NCBI GenBank assembly: GCA_905233795.1 | Contig: CAJOFP010000034.1 | Coordinates: forward strand, 8,706-15,403 | Direction of reading: 5' to 3' | Source: an uncultured Oscillibacter sp. | GTDB lineage: Bacteria; Bacillota; Clostridia; Oscillospirales; Oscillospiraceae | Length of the DNA: 6,698 nt | Shown here: positions 1 to 5,789 of the stretch, piece by piece | How positions within the stretch are numbered: position 1 is the stretch's first letter | How the letters are laid out: each line of letters starts with the position of its first letter | Made by a program: the position numbers and the translations under genes | The notes under the pieces: model-generated | What the model was told of the DNA's origin: nothing | The model's database searches: none | What the model saw: only the letters and a program-made list of their open reading frames with translations

Positions 1-340
1 CATATTGATTATTATTATTAATCGCTTTCTCAAACGCGGCTTTCACATTCGGGTGGGCGTCCAGTGACAAATCGCCGTTATTGACGGCCCAGCCGCCCGC
101 GACAGGCGCGAAATCATGATCAGTCATTTCCATTTCGTCTCCATCCGGGATAAAAATATCGCCTTGCAAAGCGGCGGTTTCCTCCGTCTCAAAATCCTGA
201 ACCGGATTGGAAATCAGCGCGTTTTCATCTGTACTCGCGGCGTTTTCATCGTTTTTATACCCTGTATCCGCGCCGCCTCCGCAAGCCGTGAGACACAGCG
301 CGAAAGTGAGCAATAAAATCGCCGCAATCATTTTTTTCAT
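1..340 (-). CDS. Secreted lipoprotein, possibly with a cystatin-like C-terminal domain; partial, runs off the left edge
   Basis: My own minus-strand reading gives 113 residues with no stop before the window edge, so the C-terminus is missing. Residues 1-20 are a classic lipoprotein signal: MKK, a hydrophobic stretch (IAAILLLTFALCL), then the lipobox LTAC with Cys20 as the predicted lipidated residue. Gly-Gly-Gly and an acidic, low-complexity linker (about 24-75, rich in D, E and N) follow, typical of a tether at the membrane surface. From about residue 76 a folded region begins with a PVAGGW segment (79-84) and a PNVKAAFEKA helix. This resembles the start of small cystatin-like domains found in clostridial lipoproteins, but the diagnostic later part is outside the window, so that call is tentative. 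The ATG at 340 was chosen because AAGGAG lies 8 nt upstream; the ATG at 346 would sit only 2 nt from it. The visible end has an Asn4 run encoded by repeated AAT. The gene is divergent from the calcium pump. Confidence 0.85.
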   Translation of the reverse strand, partial: MKKMIAAILLLTFALCLTACGGGADTGYKNDENAASTDENALISNPVQDFETEETAALQGDIFIPDGDEMEMTDHDFAPVAGGWAVNNGDLSLDAHPNVKAAFEKAINNNNQY

Positions 341-348
341 ATTCATCA

Positions 349-354
349 CTCCTT
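349..354 (-). promoter_or_regulatory. Ribosome binding site of the lipoprotein gene
   Basis: AAGGAG on the minus strand, 8 nt before the ATG at 340. It decides between the two in-frame ATGs at 346 and 340 in favour of 340. Confidence 0.8.
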
Positions 355-378
355 GTTTCATCTTTTTCATCTATCCCC

Positions 379-395
379 CGGCGTTTTATACGCCG
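379..395 (-). promoter_or_regulatory. Small hairpin in the 5' leader of the lipoprotein gene
   Basis: CGGCGT at 379-384 is the exact reverse complement of ACGCCG at 390-395, with a 5-nt loop. It lies about 40-55 nt upstream of the lipoprotein start, so it would fall in that gene's 5' untranslated region if transcription starts further upstream. It has no U-run after it on the minus strand, so it does not look like a terminator. It could be an RNA stability or translation-control element, or chance. Confidence 0.35.
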
Positions 396-469
396 CCCAA
401 TTCATATAGACGGACGCGGGATTGAAAAAGTTCCGGCGTTTTTAAGCTTTATAAATTGTTACGCGCATT

Positions 470-499
470 TGTTATGATTATATAATATAAATTATAACA
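470..499. promoter_or_regulatory. Imperfect inverted repeat, candidate operator
   Basis: TGTTATGATT at 470-479 pairs with AATTATAACA at 490-499 at 9 of 10 positions (the exception is a G opposite T), around a 10-nt AT centre. The dyad lies about 35 bp upstream of the -35 box that faces the ATPase, between two divergent genes, which is a usual place for a regulator binding site. The TGTTAT/ATAACA outer half-sites are the best-conserved part. The region is very AT-rich, so chance symmetry is possible. No second copy was spotted in the window. Confidence 0.35.
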
Positions 500-533
500 T
501 AAATATAGCGAATTTCAAGACCGACAATCCCTA

Positions 534-561
534 TTGACAAATTTCTATTTTGCGTTAAAAT
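534..561 (+). promoter_or_regulatory. Probable sigma70/SigA-type promoter for the calcium ATPase and downstream genes
   Basis: A perfect -35 TTGACA at 534-539 is followed after 16 bp by TAAAAT at 556-561, one mismatch from TATAAT. A perfect TATAAT at 561-566 overlaps the end of this box but is 21 bp from the -35, which is too far for normal spacing. Transcription would begin near 567-570 and leave a leader of about 100 nt before the ATG at 670. It is the clearest promoter in the window and could drive the whole plus-strand cluster. Confidence 0.6.
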
Positions 562-669
562 ATAATGAATATGGATTTATATTTAAAGGTATTAAAAAAG
601 ATATTAAAATTATAAAGATTATAATTTTATTAATTTTAAAATATGTAGCGAAAAGGAAAGCGGGATATT

Positions 670-3309
670 ATGACGAAACAACAAGGTTTGACCCCACAGG
701 AAGTGGAAAAAAGTCGGGAACAGTACGGCTCTAATCTGTTGACGCAGATTCCGCCCGATCCGCTCTGGAAAAAAATTCTCGAAGGCTTTCAGGACCCGAT
801 GATTAAAATCCTGTTGGCCGCGCTGGTGATTCAGGTAATTTTATTTTTTATGCACGAAGCGGCATGGTATGAGCCGTTCGGGATTCTGGTGGCGATTTTA
901 ATCGCTAACGGCGTTTCATCCGTCAGTGAAAATCGACAGGAAGGCAAAGCCTCGGCGTTAAAAGCGGAGGAAGAGGCGAAAGAAATTACAAAAGTAATCC
1001 GCTCCGGCGTGTTGACGGAAATTCCCGTCGGTGAAGTTGTTGTCGGCGACGTGATTTATTTGCAGGCCGGCGATAAAATCCCGGCGGACGGCGAAATCAC
1101 GGACGGAATTATAAAAGTCGATCAGGCCGTGTTAAACGGCGAGACGGAAGAAGCCGAAAAACGGCCTCTTGACGACGGCGCGAGTTATGATATAAAAGAT
1201 TTATTAAATCCCTATTACGCCTATCGCGGCACAGTCGTATGCGGCGGCGAGGGATATTTGACCGTAAAAGTCGTCGGGGATCGGACTTTATTCGGCGAAT
1301 TGGCGTTGGAAGTGCAGGAAGATACCCGCGAAACGCCGTTACAGGTCAAATTAGGCAAGTTAGCGAAACAAATTTCTATATTTGGCTATGTCGGCGCGAT
1401 TGCGATCATAACAGGCGTGCTGGGCAAGGCGATTATTTCCGGGAACATTCCCGAAAGTTTTTTCGGCTGGGTTCGGCTTTTAATCGACGCCGTTACAGTC
1501 GCCGTGACCATTATCGTCTGCGCGGTCCCGGAGGGACTGCCCATGCTGACTTCGATTTTATTGTCTTTCCAGAGTCTGCGCATGGCTAAAGATAATGTTT
1601 TAGTCCGCAAAATTAATGGTCTTGAGACGGCTGGCAGTTTAAGTTTATTATTCAGCGATAAAACGGGGACGATCACGGAAGGCCGCCTGTCCGTAACGGA
1701 AATGGCGGCGGGAAACGCGAAAATATTTCAATCTTTTCAGGACTTGCCGCCCGTGATGGCGTCGGATATGATCATTGGCGTAGGCGTGAATAACAGCGCG
1801 TCGGCGAGCGACGGAAAAATTATCGGCGGCAACAGTACCGACCGGGCTTTAATGTCGTTTTTAAGCGAATCGAACGCGCTGGACGAATTAAACGCGTTGA
1901 ACGCCAAACGTGAAAATATATTATCTTTCAGCGCGTTTGATTCTAATAAAAAATCTTCCAGCGTGACTGTATTGAAAAACGGAAAGCGCGTGACTTACTG
2001 GAAAGGCGCGCCGGAGCGTTTAATAGATCGCTGTACAAGTTATATGGACGAAAACGGGGAAATCAAGCCGTTACAGGAAAAGAATCAATTAGCGGCGTAT
2101 ATGAACGCGCAGGCGGGGCGCTCCATGCATCTTTTGGCGGTGGCGAAATCGGTCGAACGGGATATAAATAATAATAATAACGAGAATGACGACGCGGAGT
2201 TAATTTTTATCTGCGTAATCAGTATCCGTGACAATGTCCGTGAAGAGGCTGTCGCGGCGATTCAGGAAGTAAGAAACGCCGGGATTCAGGTCGTCATGGT
2301 GACGGGGGATCGCAAAGAAACGGCTGTGGCGATTGCGCGGGAAGCCGGATTGATTTCGGATGATCAGGATGTCGCGCTGACTTCGGCGGAATTGGCGGCG
2401 AAATCGGACGAGGAAGTAAAGTCTATATTGCCGCGTTTGCGCGTGGTATCCCGCGCCCTCCCGGCGGATAAAAGCCGTCTTGTACGGATTGCGCAAGAGG
2501 AAAATTTAGTCGTCGGCATGACGGGCGACGGCGTGAACGATTCTCCGGCGTTGAAAAAAGCCGATGTCGGATTCGCTATGGGAAGCGGCACGGAAGTCGC
2601 CAAAGAGGCGGGCGATATTACGATTTTAGACGATAATTTCCTGTCAATCGAAAAGGCGATTTTATATGGCCGCACGATGTTCAAGAGCATTCGTAAATTT
2701 TTAATCTTCCAATTAACGGTCAATGTCGCGGCGGTCTTGATTTGTTTTCTCGGCCCCCTGCTGGGTGAAAACGTCGTCATGACGGTAATTCAGCTTTTAG
2801 TCGTCAATCTCGCTATGGATACGCTGGCGGCTATCGCGTTCGGGAGCGAACCCGCGCTTCGTGAATATATGCGCGAACCGCCGATTCCGAGAGACGCGAG
2901 CATTGTCAATCAGAAAATGCTGGTTGAAATTTTAATCGCCGCGTTGTATATTACTTTTATATGCCTGAGCATTTTATTCTTCGCGCCTGTGCGCAATTTA
3001 TTCGGCCCTGTGGACGTGACGTATTTGAAATCCGCGCTGTTCGCTACTTTCATGATGGCGATTACGCTGAACGGCTTTAACGCCCGCACAGAGCATTTGA
3101 ATCCGTTTGAGAATTTAGGCCGGAACACGAATTTTATTCTGGTTATGCTGTCGATTTTTGTCCTGCAATTCGTATTTGTCACATTTGGCGGGGAAGTTCT
3201 CAGCGTGGAGGCTTTAAGCCCGTCCGGCTGGCTGATTTGCTTTATATTGGCTTTCTTGGTTATCCCGCTGGATATGGCTCGGAAAGCCCTGATGACCCGT
3301 AAAAATTAA
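670..3309 (+). CDS. P-type Ca2+-transporting ATPase, P2B (PMCA-like) type
   Basis: An 879-residue membrane pump that should use ATP to move Ca2+ out of the cytosol, probably in exchange for protons. Segments in order: N-terminal cation-ATPase region with TM1-TM2 (about 45-83), actuator domain (about 100-220), TM3-TM4 (about 236-295), phosphorylation and nucleotide domains (about 325-665), TM5-TM10 (about 675-870). Visible motifs: PEGLP in TM4 (287-291), DKTGT with phosphorylated Asp330, KGAPE (445-449), TGD (545-547), TGDGVND (618-624). Asn685 in TM5 and the NLxMD motif in TM6 (Asn713, Asp717), with Glu288 in TM4, fit the P2B single-Ca2+-site pattern and argue against P1B heavy-metal or P3 proton pumps. 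There is no long regulatory tail of the eukaryotic calmodulin-binding kind. The actuator loop reads NGE (156-158) rather than TGE. An Asn5 run (500-504) interrupts the nucleotide-binding domain. An AAGGA at 653-657 lies 12 nt before the ATG, a rather long spacing. A Ca2+ substrate is likely from family; other divalent ions such as Mn2+ are not excluded. Confidence 0.95.
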   Translation: MTKQQGLTPQEVEKSREQYGSNLLTQIPPDPLWKKILEGFQDPMIKILLAALVIQVILFFMHEAAWYEPFGILVAILIANGVSSVSENRQEGKASALKAEEEAKEITKVIRSGVLTEIPVGEVVVGDVIYLQAGDKIPADGEITDGIIKVDQAVLNGETEEAEKRPLDDGASYDIKDLLNPYYAYRGTVVCGGEGYLTVKVVGDRTLFGELALEVQEDTRETPLQVKLGKLAKQISIFGYVGAIAIITGVLGKAIISGNIPESFFGWVRLLIDAVTVAVTIIVCAVPEGLPMLTSILLSFQSLRMAKDNVLVRKINGLETAGSLSLLFSDKTGTITEGRLSVTEMAAGNAKIFQSFQDLPPVMASDMIIGVGVNNSASASDGKIIGGNSTDRALMSFLSESNALDELNALNAKRENILSFSAFDSNKKSSSVTVLKNGKRVTYWKGAPERLIDRCTSYMDENGEIKPLQEKNQLAAYMNAQAGRSMHLLAVAKSVERDINNNNNENDDAELIFICVISIRDNVREEAVAAIQEVRNAGIQVVMVTGDRKETAVAIAREAGLISDDQDVALTSAELAAKSDEEVKSILPRLRVVSRALPADKSRLVRIAQEENLVVGMTGDGVNDSPALKKADVGFAMGSGTEVAKEAGDITILDDNFLSIEKAILYGRTMFKSIRKFLIFQLTVNVAAVLICFLGPLLGENVVMTVIQLLVVNLAMDTLAAIAFGSEPALREYMREPPIPRDASIVNQKMLVEILIAALYITFICLSILFFAPVRNLFGPVDVTYLKSALFATFMMAITLNGFNARTEHLNPFENLGRNTNFILVMLSIFVLQFVFVTFGGEVLSVEALSPSGWLICFILAFLVIPLDMARKALMTRKN
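2167..2181 (+). repeat. AAT trinucleotide run encoding five asparagines inside the ATPase
   Basis: Four AAT codons and one AAC encode Asn500-Asn504, followed by E-N-D-D, in a surface loop of the nucleotide-binding domain shortly before the LIFICVISIRDNVREE segment. A similar tract of four AAT codons encodes Asn108-Asn111 of the lipoprotein at the left edge. Such runs can change length by replication slippage; here it is in frame, so length changes by whole triplets would only alter a loop. Confidence 0.75.
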
Positions 3310-3391
3310 AATAATAATTTAAAATATAAAAAAATATTCAAGATTTTTCCCGTATTTTTGCGATTTAATATATTATAATTTATATTTTATC

Positions 3392-3397
3392 AGGAGG
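3392..3397 (+). promoter_or_regulatory. Strong ribosome binding site of the TerD gene
   Basis: A perfect AGGAGG lies 8 nt before the ATG at 3406. It is the best Shine-Dalgarno sequence in the window and suggests TerD is the most efficiently translated member of the cluster. Confidence 0.85.
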
Positions 3398-3405
3398 CGT
3401 TTATT

Positions 3406-3990
3406 ATGGCGGTCAATCTCTCTAAAGGACAGAAAGTCGATCTGACGAAAACGAATCCGGGTTTGAAAGAACTTTTAGTCGGCCTCGGCTGGCAGACCAA
3501 TCGCTATGACGGCGGCTTTGATTTCGATTTGGACGCCGCCGCGTTCCTGCTGGGCGCGAACGGGCGCGTTCCGTCGGATAAAGAGTTTATTTTCTACGGC
3601 AATCTCGAACACAGCTCCGGAAGCGTCAAACACTCCGGCGACAATCTGAAAGGCGGGGAAGGCGTCAAAGACGACGAACAGATTATTATAGATTTGTCCA
3701 AAGTCCCGGCCAATATTGAGAAAATCGCGTTTACTGTTACAATCTATGATCACGAAACGCGCAAGCAGAATTTCGGACAGGTCAATAACGCGTTTATCAG
3801 AATCGTGGACAACGTGACGAATAAAGAATTGATCCGTTATGATCTGGGCGAGGATTTCTCGATTGAGACGGCTGTTGTCGTCGGCGAATTGTATCGCAAT
3901 AACGGCGAATGGAAATTCAACGCCGTCGGCAGCGGATGGGAAGGCGGTCTCCGCGCCCTGTGCCTGAATTTCGGCGTCAACGTGGCGTAA
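3406..3990 (+). CDS. terD: TerD family calcium-binding stress protein
   Basis: A 194-residue soluble cytoplasmic protein, essentially the length of plasmid TerD proteins (about 192). It matches the family from end to end: N-terminal MxVxLSKGQxVxLTK, VGLGW (25-29), DFDLDA (39-44), FLLGANG (47-53), EFIFYGNL (60-67), HSGDN (76-80), DDE (89-91), FTVTIYD (109-115), [11 protein letters not shown] (123-133), [11 protein letters not shown] (154-164) and [17 protein letters not shown] (166-182). TerD proteins fold as a beta-sandwich and bind Ca2+ through the acidic DxDLD and GDN...DDE loops. Ter operons confer resistance to tellurite, phage, colicins and oxidative stress, although the molecular action is unresolved. 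The second Ca2+ loop is one residue longer and has a Val-Lys pair (87-88) where family members usually have acidic or small residues. The gene starts 96 bp after the calcium pump, with AGGAGG 8 nt before its ATG. TerE and TerZ are close paralogues, so the D assignment rests on overall similarity. Confidence 0.92.
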   Translation: MAVNLSKGQKVDLTKTNPGLKELLVGLGWQTNRYDGGFDFDLDAAAFLLGANGRVPSDKEFIFYGNLEHSSGSVKHSGDNLKGGEGVKDDEQIIIDLSKVPANIEKIAFTVTIYDHETRKQNFGQVNNAFIRIVDNVTNKELIRYDLGEDFSIETAVVVGELYRNNGEWKFNAVGSGWEGGLRALCLNFGVNVA

Positions 3991-4052
3991 ATATATTTAT
4001 TTTAATATATTTATAAATTTGATAAAAATAAAAAATAAAAATTAAAACGGAC

Positions 4053-4060
4053 GGGGGGAA
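4053..4060 (+). promoter_or_regulatory. Unusual G-run ribosome binding site of the terA gene
   Basis: Six G residues followed by AA, 6 nt before the ATG at 4067. It replaces the usual AGGAGG and would still pair in part with the anti-Shine-Dalgarno sequence. The HTH gene has a similar GGGGAAAG site, unlike the perfect AGGAGG in front of terD. Confidence 0.55.
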
Positions 4061-4066
4061 CCGGGT

Positions 4067-5332
4067 ATGGATATGCGGCGCGGAATGCGGGATAAGCTGG
4101 AAAAATATCTGGATACGAGCCGGGCGATTGAAGTCGTCATGGAGACGGACGGCGGCGCCGTTTATGATAATACCTGTTTTGGCGTGGATCAATCTGAACG
4201 CCTCTCGGATGATCGCTATATGATTTTTTATAATCAGACGCGTTCGCCGAACGGGGAAGTGGTTTACACGCCGGAAACAGGGGGAACGCGTTTTCAAATC
4301 GTTCTGGATACTCTCCCCCCGTTCGTCAATAAATTGATATTTACCGTGAATATTGACGGCGCGGGTACTATGCGCGATATTCGATCCCACAGGATTTCCG
4401 TATGGCAGGACAATCGTATGGTTCTGGAAATGCGGCTGAGCGGTTTGGATTTTCAATCGGAACGCGCTATTATTTCTATGGAAATTTATCGGCGCGAGGG
4501 ATGGAGATTCGCCGCCGTGGCGCGTGGATTTAACGGCGGCTTGCGCGATTTGTTACACGCGTATGGCGGGGAAGAAACGCAGGAACAGTCCCAACCGGAA
4601 AAAGCCAAACAAAAAGCCAAACAAGAAGAATCTAAACGGGAAGAATTTAAACAAGAAACTCAAGATAAAGCTCAAAAAGAGTCCAAAAAAAAAGCGTCGG
4701 GAGAATCTCAACAGGAAAAAATCAACCCGGAAGAGCGCGTTGAACGGGTTGAATTAAAAAAAGGCGAAAAAGTCAGTCTGCGCAAACGCGACGGCGGGGC
4801 GTTGGGCGAGATTTTAATTAATTTAAACTGGAGCCAGCGTCCCAAGGGACTTTTCAATCTTCAGACGCCGGGCATTGATCTGGATTTGGGCTGTTTATAC
4901 GAATTGAAAAACGGAAACCGGGGCTGCGTACAGGCTTTGGGCAACGTGTTCGGCGCCTTTTCCGATCCGCCGTATATTTTACTGGACGGCGACGACCGGA
5001 CAGGAGCCGTCGAGGGCGGCGAAAATTTAAAAATCAACGGCGCGATGATCTCTAAAATCAAGCGTATTTTAGTTTATACGTTTATCTATGAAGGCGCGGC
5101 GAACTGGAAAGACGCCGACGGCGTTTTGACGGTTCAATGTCCGGGCAGTCAGAAAATTATTATCCGTATGGACGAATATGGGTCTGATTTGGGGATGTGC
5201 GCGGCGGCGCTTCTGGAAAATGTAAACGACAAGACATTCAGCGTCGAGAAAATTATTCAATTTTTCCCCGGACATCGTAAAATGGATGAGGCGTTTCACT
5301 GGGGCTTGAAATGGCGCGCCGGAAGAAAATAA
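4067..5332 (+). CDS. terA: Two-domain Ter protein: TerD-like N-terminal domain, charged linker, TerA C-terminal domain
   Basis: A 421-residue soluble protein. Residues 16-168 form a TerD-like domain, with a CFGVD...RLSDDRYMIFYNQ stretch (37-56), FTVNIDGAG (92-100) and EIYRREGWRFAAVARGFNGGL (139-159). Residues 169-226 are a linker almost entirely of K, E, Q, S and A, probably disordered or a charged helix. Residues 227-421 match TerA: LKKGEKVSL, ILINLNW, GIDLDLGCLYELK (269-281), VQALGN, PPYILLDGDDRTG (301-313), GENLKING, FIYEGAANW (339-347), LGMCAAALLENV and the ending FHWGLKW. TerA is a TerD-superfamily member thought to act with TerD and other Ter proteins at the membrane in a metal-linked stress complex; its exact job is unknown. 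In the N-terminal domain the DxDLD calcium motif is replaced by the CFGVD form, so it may not bind Ca2+ in the same way. The ATG at 4067 is preceded by a G-run plus AA (4053-4060) at 6 nt; the next ATG (4073) is spaced less well. It follows terD by 76 bp. Confidence 0.9.
   Translation: MDMRRGMRDKLEKYLDTSRAIEVVMETDGGAVYDNTCFGVDQSERLSDDRYMIFYNQTRSPNGEVVYTPETGGTRFQIVLDTLPPFVNKLIFTVNIDGAGTMRDIRSHRISVWQDNRMVLEMRLSGLDFQSERAIISMEIYRREGWRFAAVARGFNGGLRDLLHAYGGEETQEQSQPEKAKQKAKQEESKREEFKQETQDKAQKESKKKASGESQQEKINPEERVERVELKKGEKVSLRKRDGGALGEILINLNWSQRPKGLFNLQTPGIDLDLGCLYELKNGNRGCVQALGNVFGAFSDPPYILLDGDDRTGAVEGGENLKINGAMISKIKRILVYTFIYEGAANWKDADGVLTVQCPGSQKIIIRMDEYGSDLGMCAAALLENVNDKTFSVEKIIQFFPGHRKMDEAFHWGLKWRAGRK
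4601..4624 (+). repeat. Two exact 12-bp tandem copies in the terA linker
   Basis: The 12-mer AAAGCCAAACAA occurs twice in direct succession and encodes KAKQ-KAKQ (residues 179-186). It is the start of the lysine/glutamate/glutamine-rich linker. The in-frame repeat suggests the linker grew by slippage or duplication and tolerates length change. Confidence 0.85.
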
Positions 5333-5372
5333 AATAATATTTTAAATAATAAATAAAAAAATAATAAAAAAT

Positions 5373-5380
5373 GGGGAAAG
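5373..5380 (+). promoter_or_regulatory. Ribosome binding site that sets the HTH regulator start
   Basis: GGGGAAAG ends 5 nt before the ATG at 5386. An earlier in-frame ATG at 5371 overlaps this site and has only A/T-rich DNA with no Shine-Dalgarno sequence upstream, so 5386 is preferred. Confidence 0.65.
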
Positions 5381-5385
5381 CGTGT

Positions 5386-5724
5386 ATGAACTTCGGACAG
5401 CGTTTACGGGAACGGCGGGAGGAATTAAAAATCACCCGCGCCGGACTGGCGGAATGTCTGGGCGTCAAAGCGTCGGCGATTGCCAATTATGAAAATGGAT
5501 TCAGCTTTCCCCGTGAAGAAATCTTGCTGCGTCTTTTCGATTGTCTGCAAACTGATCCGAATACGCTCTTGCGAGACAGTTTTCAGGGCGGCTCTGAGAC
5601 GCTTACCGGCGAAGAGCGGATTTTATTGGAAAATTATCGCGCTTTGTCCCCGCAAGTCCGGGAATCTGTTATAAATTTAATAAAATCTATAAAATCTATT
5701 CAAAATAATCAACATCCGGTATAA
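5386..5724 (+). CDS. Small XRE-family (Cro/C1-type) helix-turn-helix transcriptional regulator
   Basis: A 112-residue cytoplasmic protein when started at the ATG at 5386 (117 from 5371). Residues 3-62 form a typical Cro/C1 HTH: FGQRLRERREEL (helix 1), TRAGLAECLGV (17-27, helix 2), KASAIANYENG (28-38, recognition helix and the conserved YENG), P-R-E-E, then LLRLFDCLQTDPNTLL. The remaining part contains LTGEERILLENYRALSPQVRESVINLI, an amphipathic helical tail common in small XRE proteins of Clostridia and prophages. No metal-sensing, protease or ligand domain is visible. It follows terA by 53 bp on the same strand and has no promoter of its own that I can see, so it may be co-transcribed and autoregulate the cluster; this is inference. 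The C-terminus ends IKSIKSIQNNQHPV, containing a 9-bp direct duplication. Its target genes cannot be told from the sequence. Confidence 0.88.
   Translation: MNFGQRLRERREELKITRAGLAECLGVKASAIANYENGFSFPREEILLRLFDCLQTDPNTLLRDSFQGGSETLTGEERILLENYRALSPQVRESVINLIKSIKSIQNNQHPV
5682..5699 (+). repeat. 9-bp tandem duplication near the end of the HTH gene
   Basis: AAAATCTAT is present twice in direct succession, giving the repeated tripeptide in IKSIKSI close to the C-terminus. It is in frame and so conserves the reading frame. Confidence 0.8.
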
Positions 5725-5789
5725 TACGCCGTGATTAAAATTTAAGATTTATATCAATTTATATCGCTAAAAAGAGGGAGTTTATAATT

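Larger units (their letters stand above)
341..669. other. Divergent intergenic region between the lipoprotein and calcium ATPase genes
   Basis: This 329-bp region has no credible gene. Its left part (about 345-440) is fairly GC-rich and holds the lipoprotein RBS and a small hairpin at 379-395. Its right part (about 441-650) is very AT-rich and holds an imperfect inverted repeat at 470-499 and a promoter-like TTGACA/TAAAAT pair at 534-561 facing the ATPase. The last 100 bp would be an AT-rich 5' leader for the ATPase transcript. No clear sigma70-type promoter for the lipoprotein gene was found: there are several TATAAT-like words on the minus strand, but none has a good -35 partner. Confidence 0.8.

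Noticed and set aside
116..425. Two plus-strand open frames in the left part of the window
   Set aside because: They lie antisense to the lipoprotein gene, which has a signal peptide, a lipobox and a good RBS; the plus-strand translations have no recognisable domain or RBS.
565..615. Possible 16-codon leader peptide before the ATPase
   Set aside because: It overlaps the -10 region, has no Shine-Dalgarno sequence, and its composition only reflects the AT-rich DNA.
534..734. Open frame from a TTG codon running into the ATPase start
   Set aside because: It begins inside the -35 box, has no RBS, is of low complexity (I, K and L rich) and overlaps the well-supported ATPase in another frame.
1386..3182. 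Several minus-strand open frames within the ATPase gene
   Set aside because: They are antisense to a full-length P-type ATPase with all catalytic motifs intact, and their translations look like random shadow sequence.
3330..3348. AAAAAT/ATTTTT stem after the ATPase as a terminator
   Set aside because: The stem is only six A-T pairs with no GC core; in this AT-rich spacer such pairing is expected by chance.
3374..3379. TATAAT as the -10 box of a separate terD promoter
   Set aside because: No acceptable -35 sequence lies 16-18 bp upstream; the nearest TTG-like word is only 10 bp away. An internal promoter remains possible but unsupported.
3991..4066. Promoter or terminator between terD and terA
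   Set aside because: Apart from the G-run RBS the spacer is almost pure A+T and shows no dyad with a GC stem and no paired -35/-10 boxes.
4524..4757. Lysine/asparagine-rich plus-strand frame inside terA
   Set aside because: It is an out-of-frame reading of the charged linker; its K/N-rich composition comes from the A-rich linker codons.
5725..5789. Separate promoter for the L,D-transpeptidase gene
   Set aside because: AT-rich words resembling -10 boxes occur, but no convincing -35 partner, so I do not annotate one.
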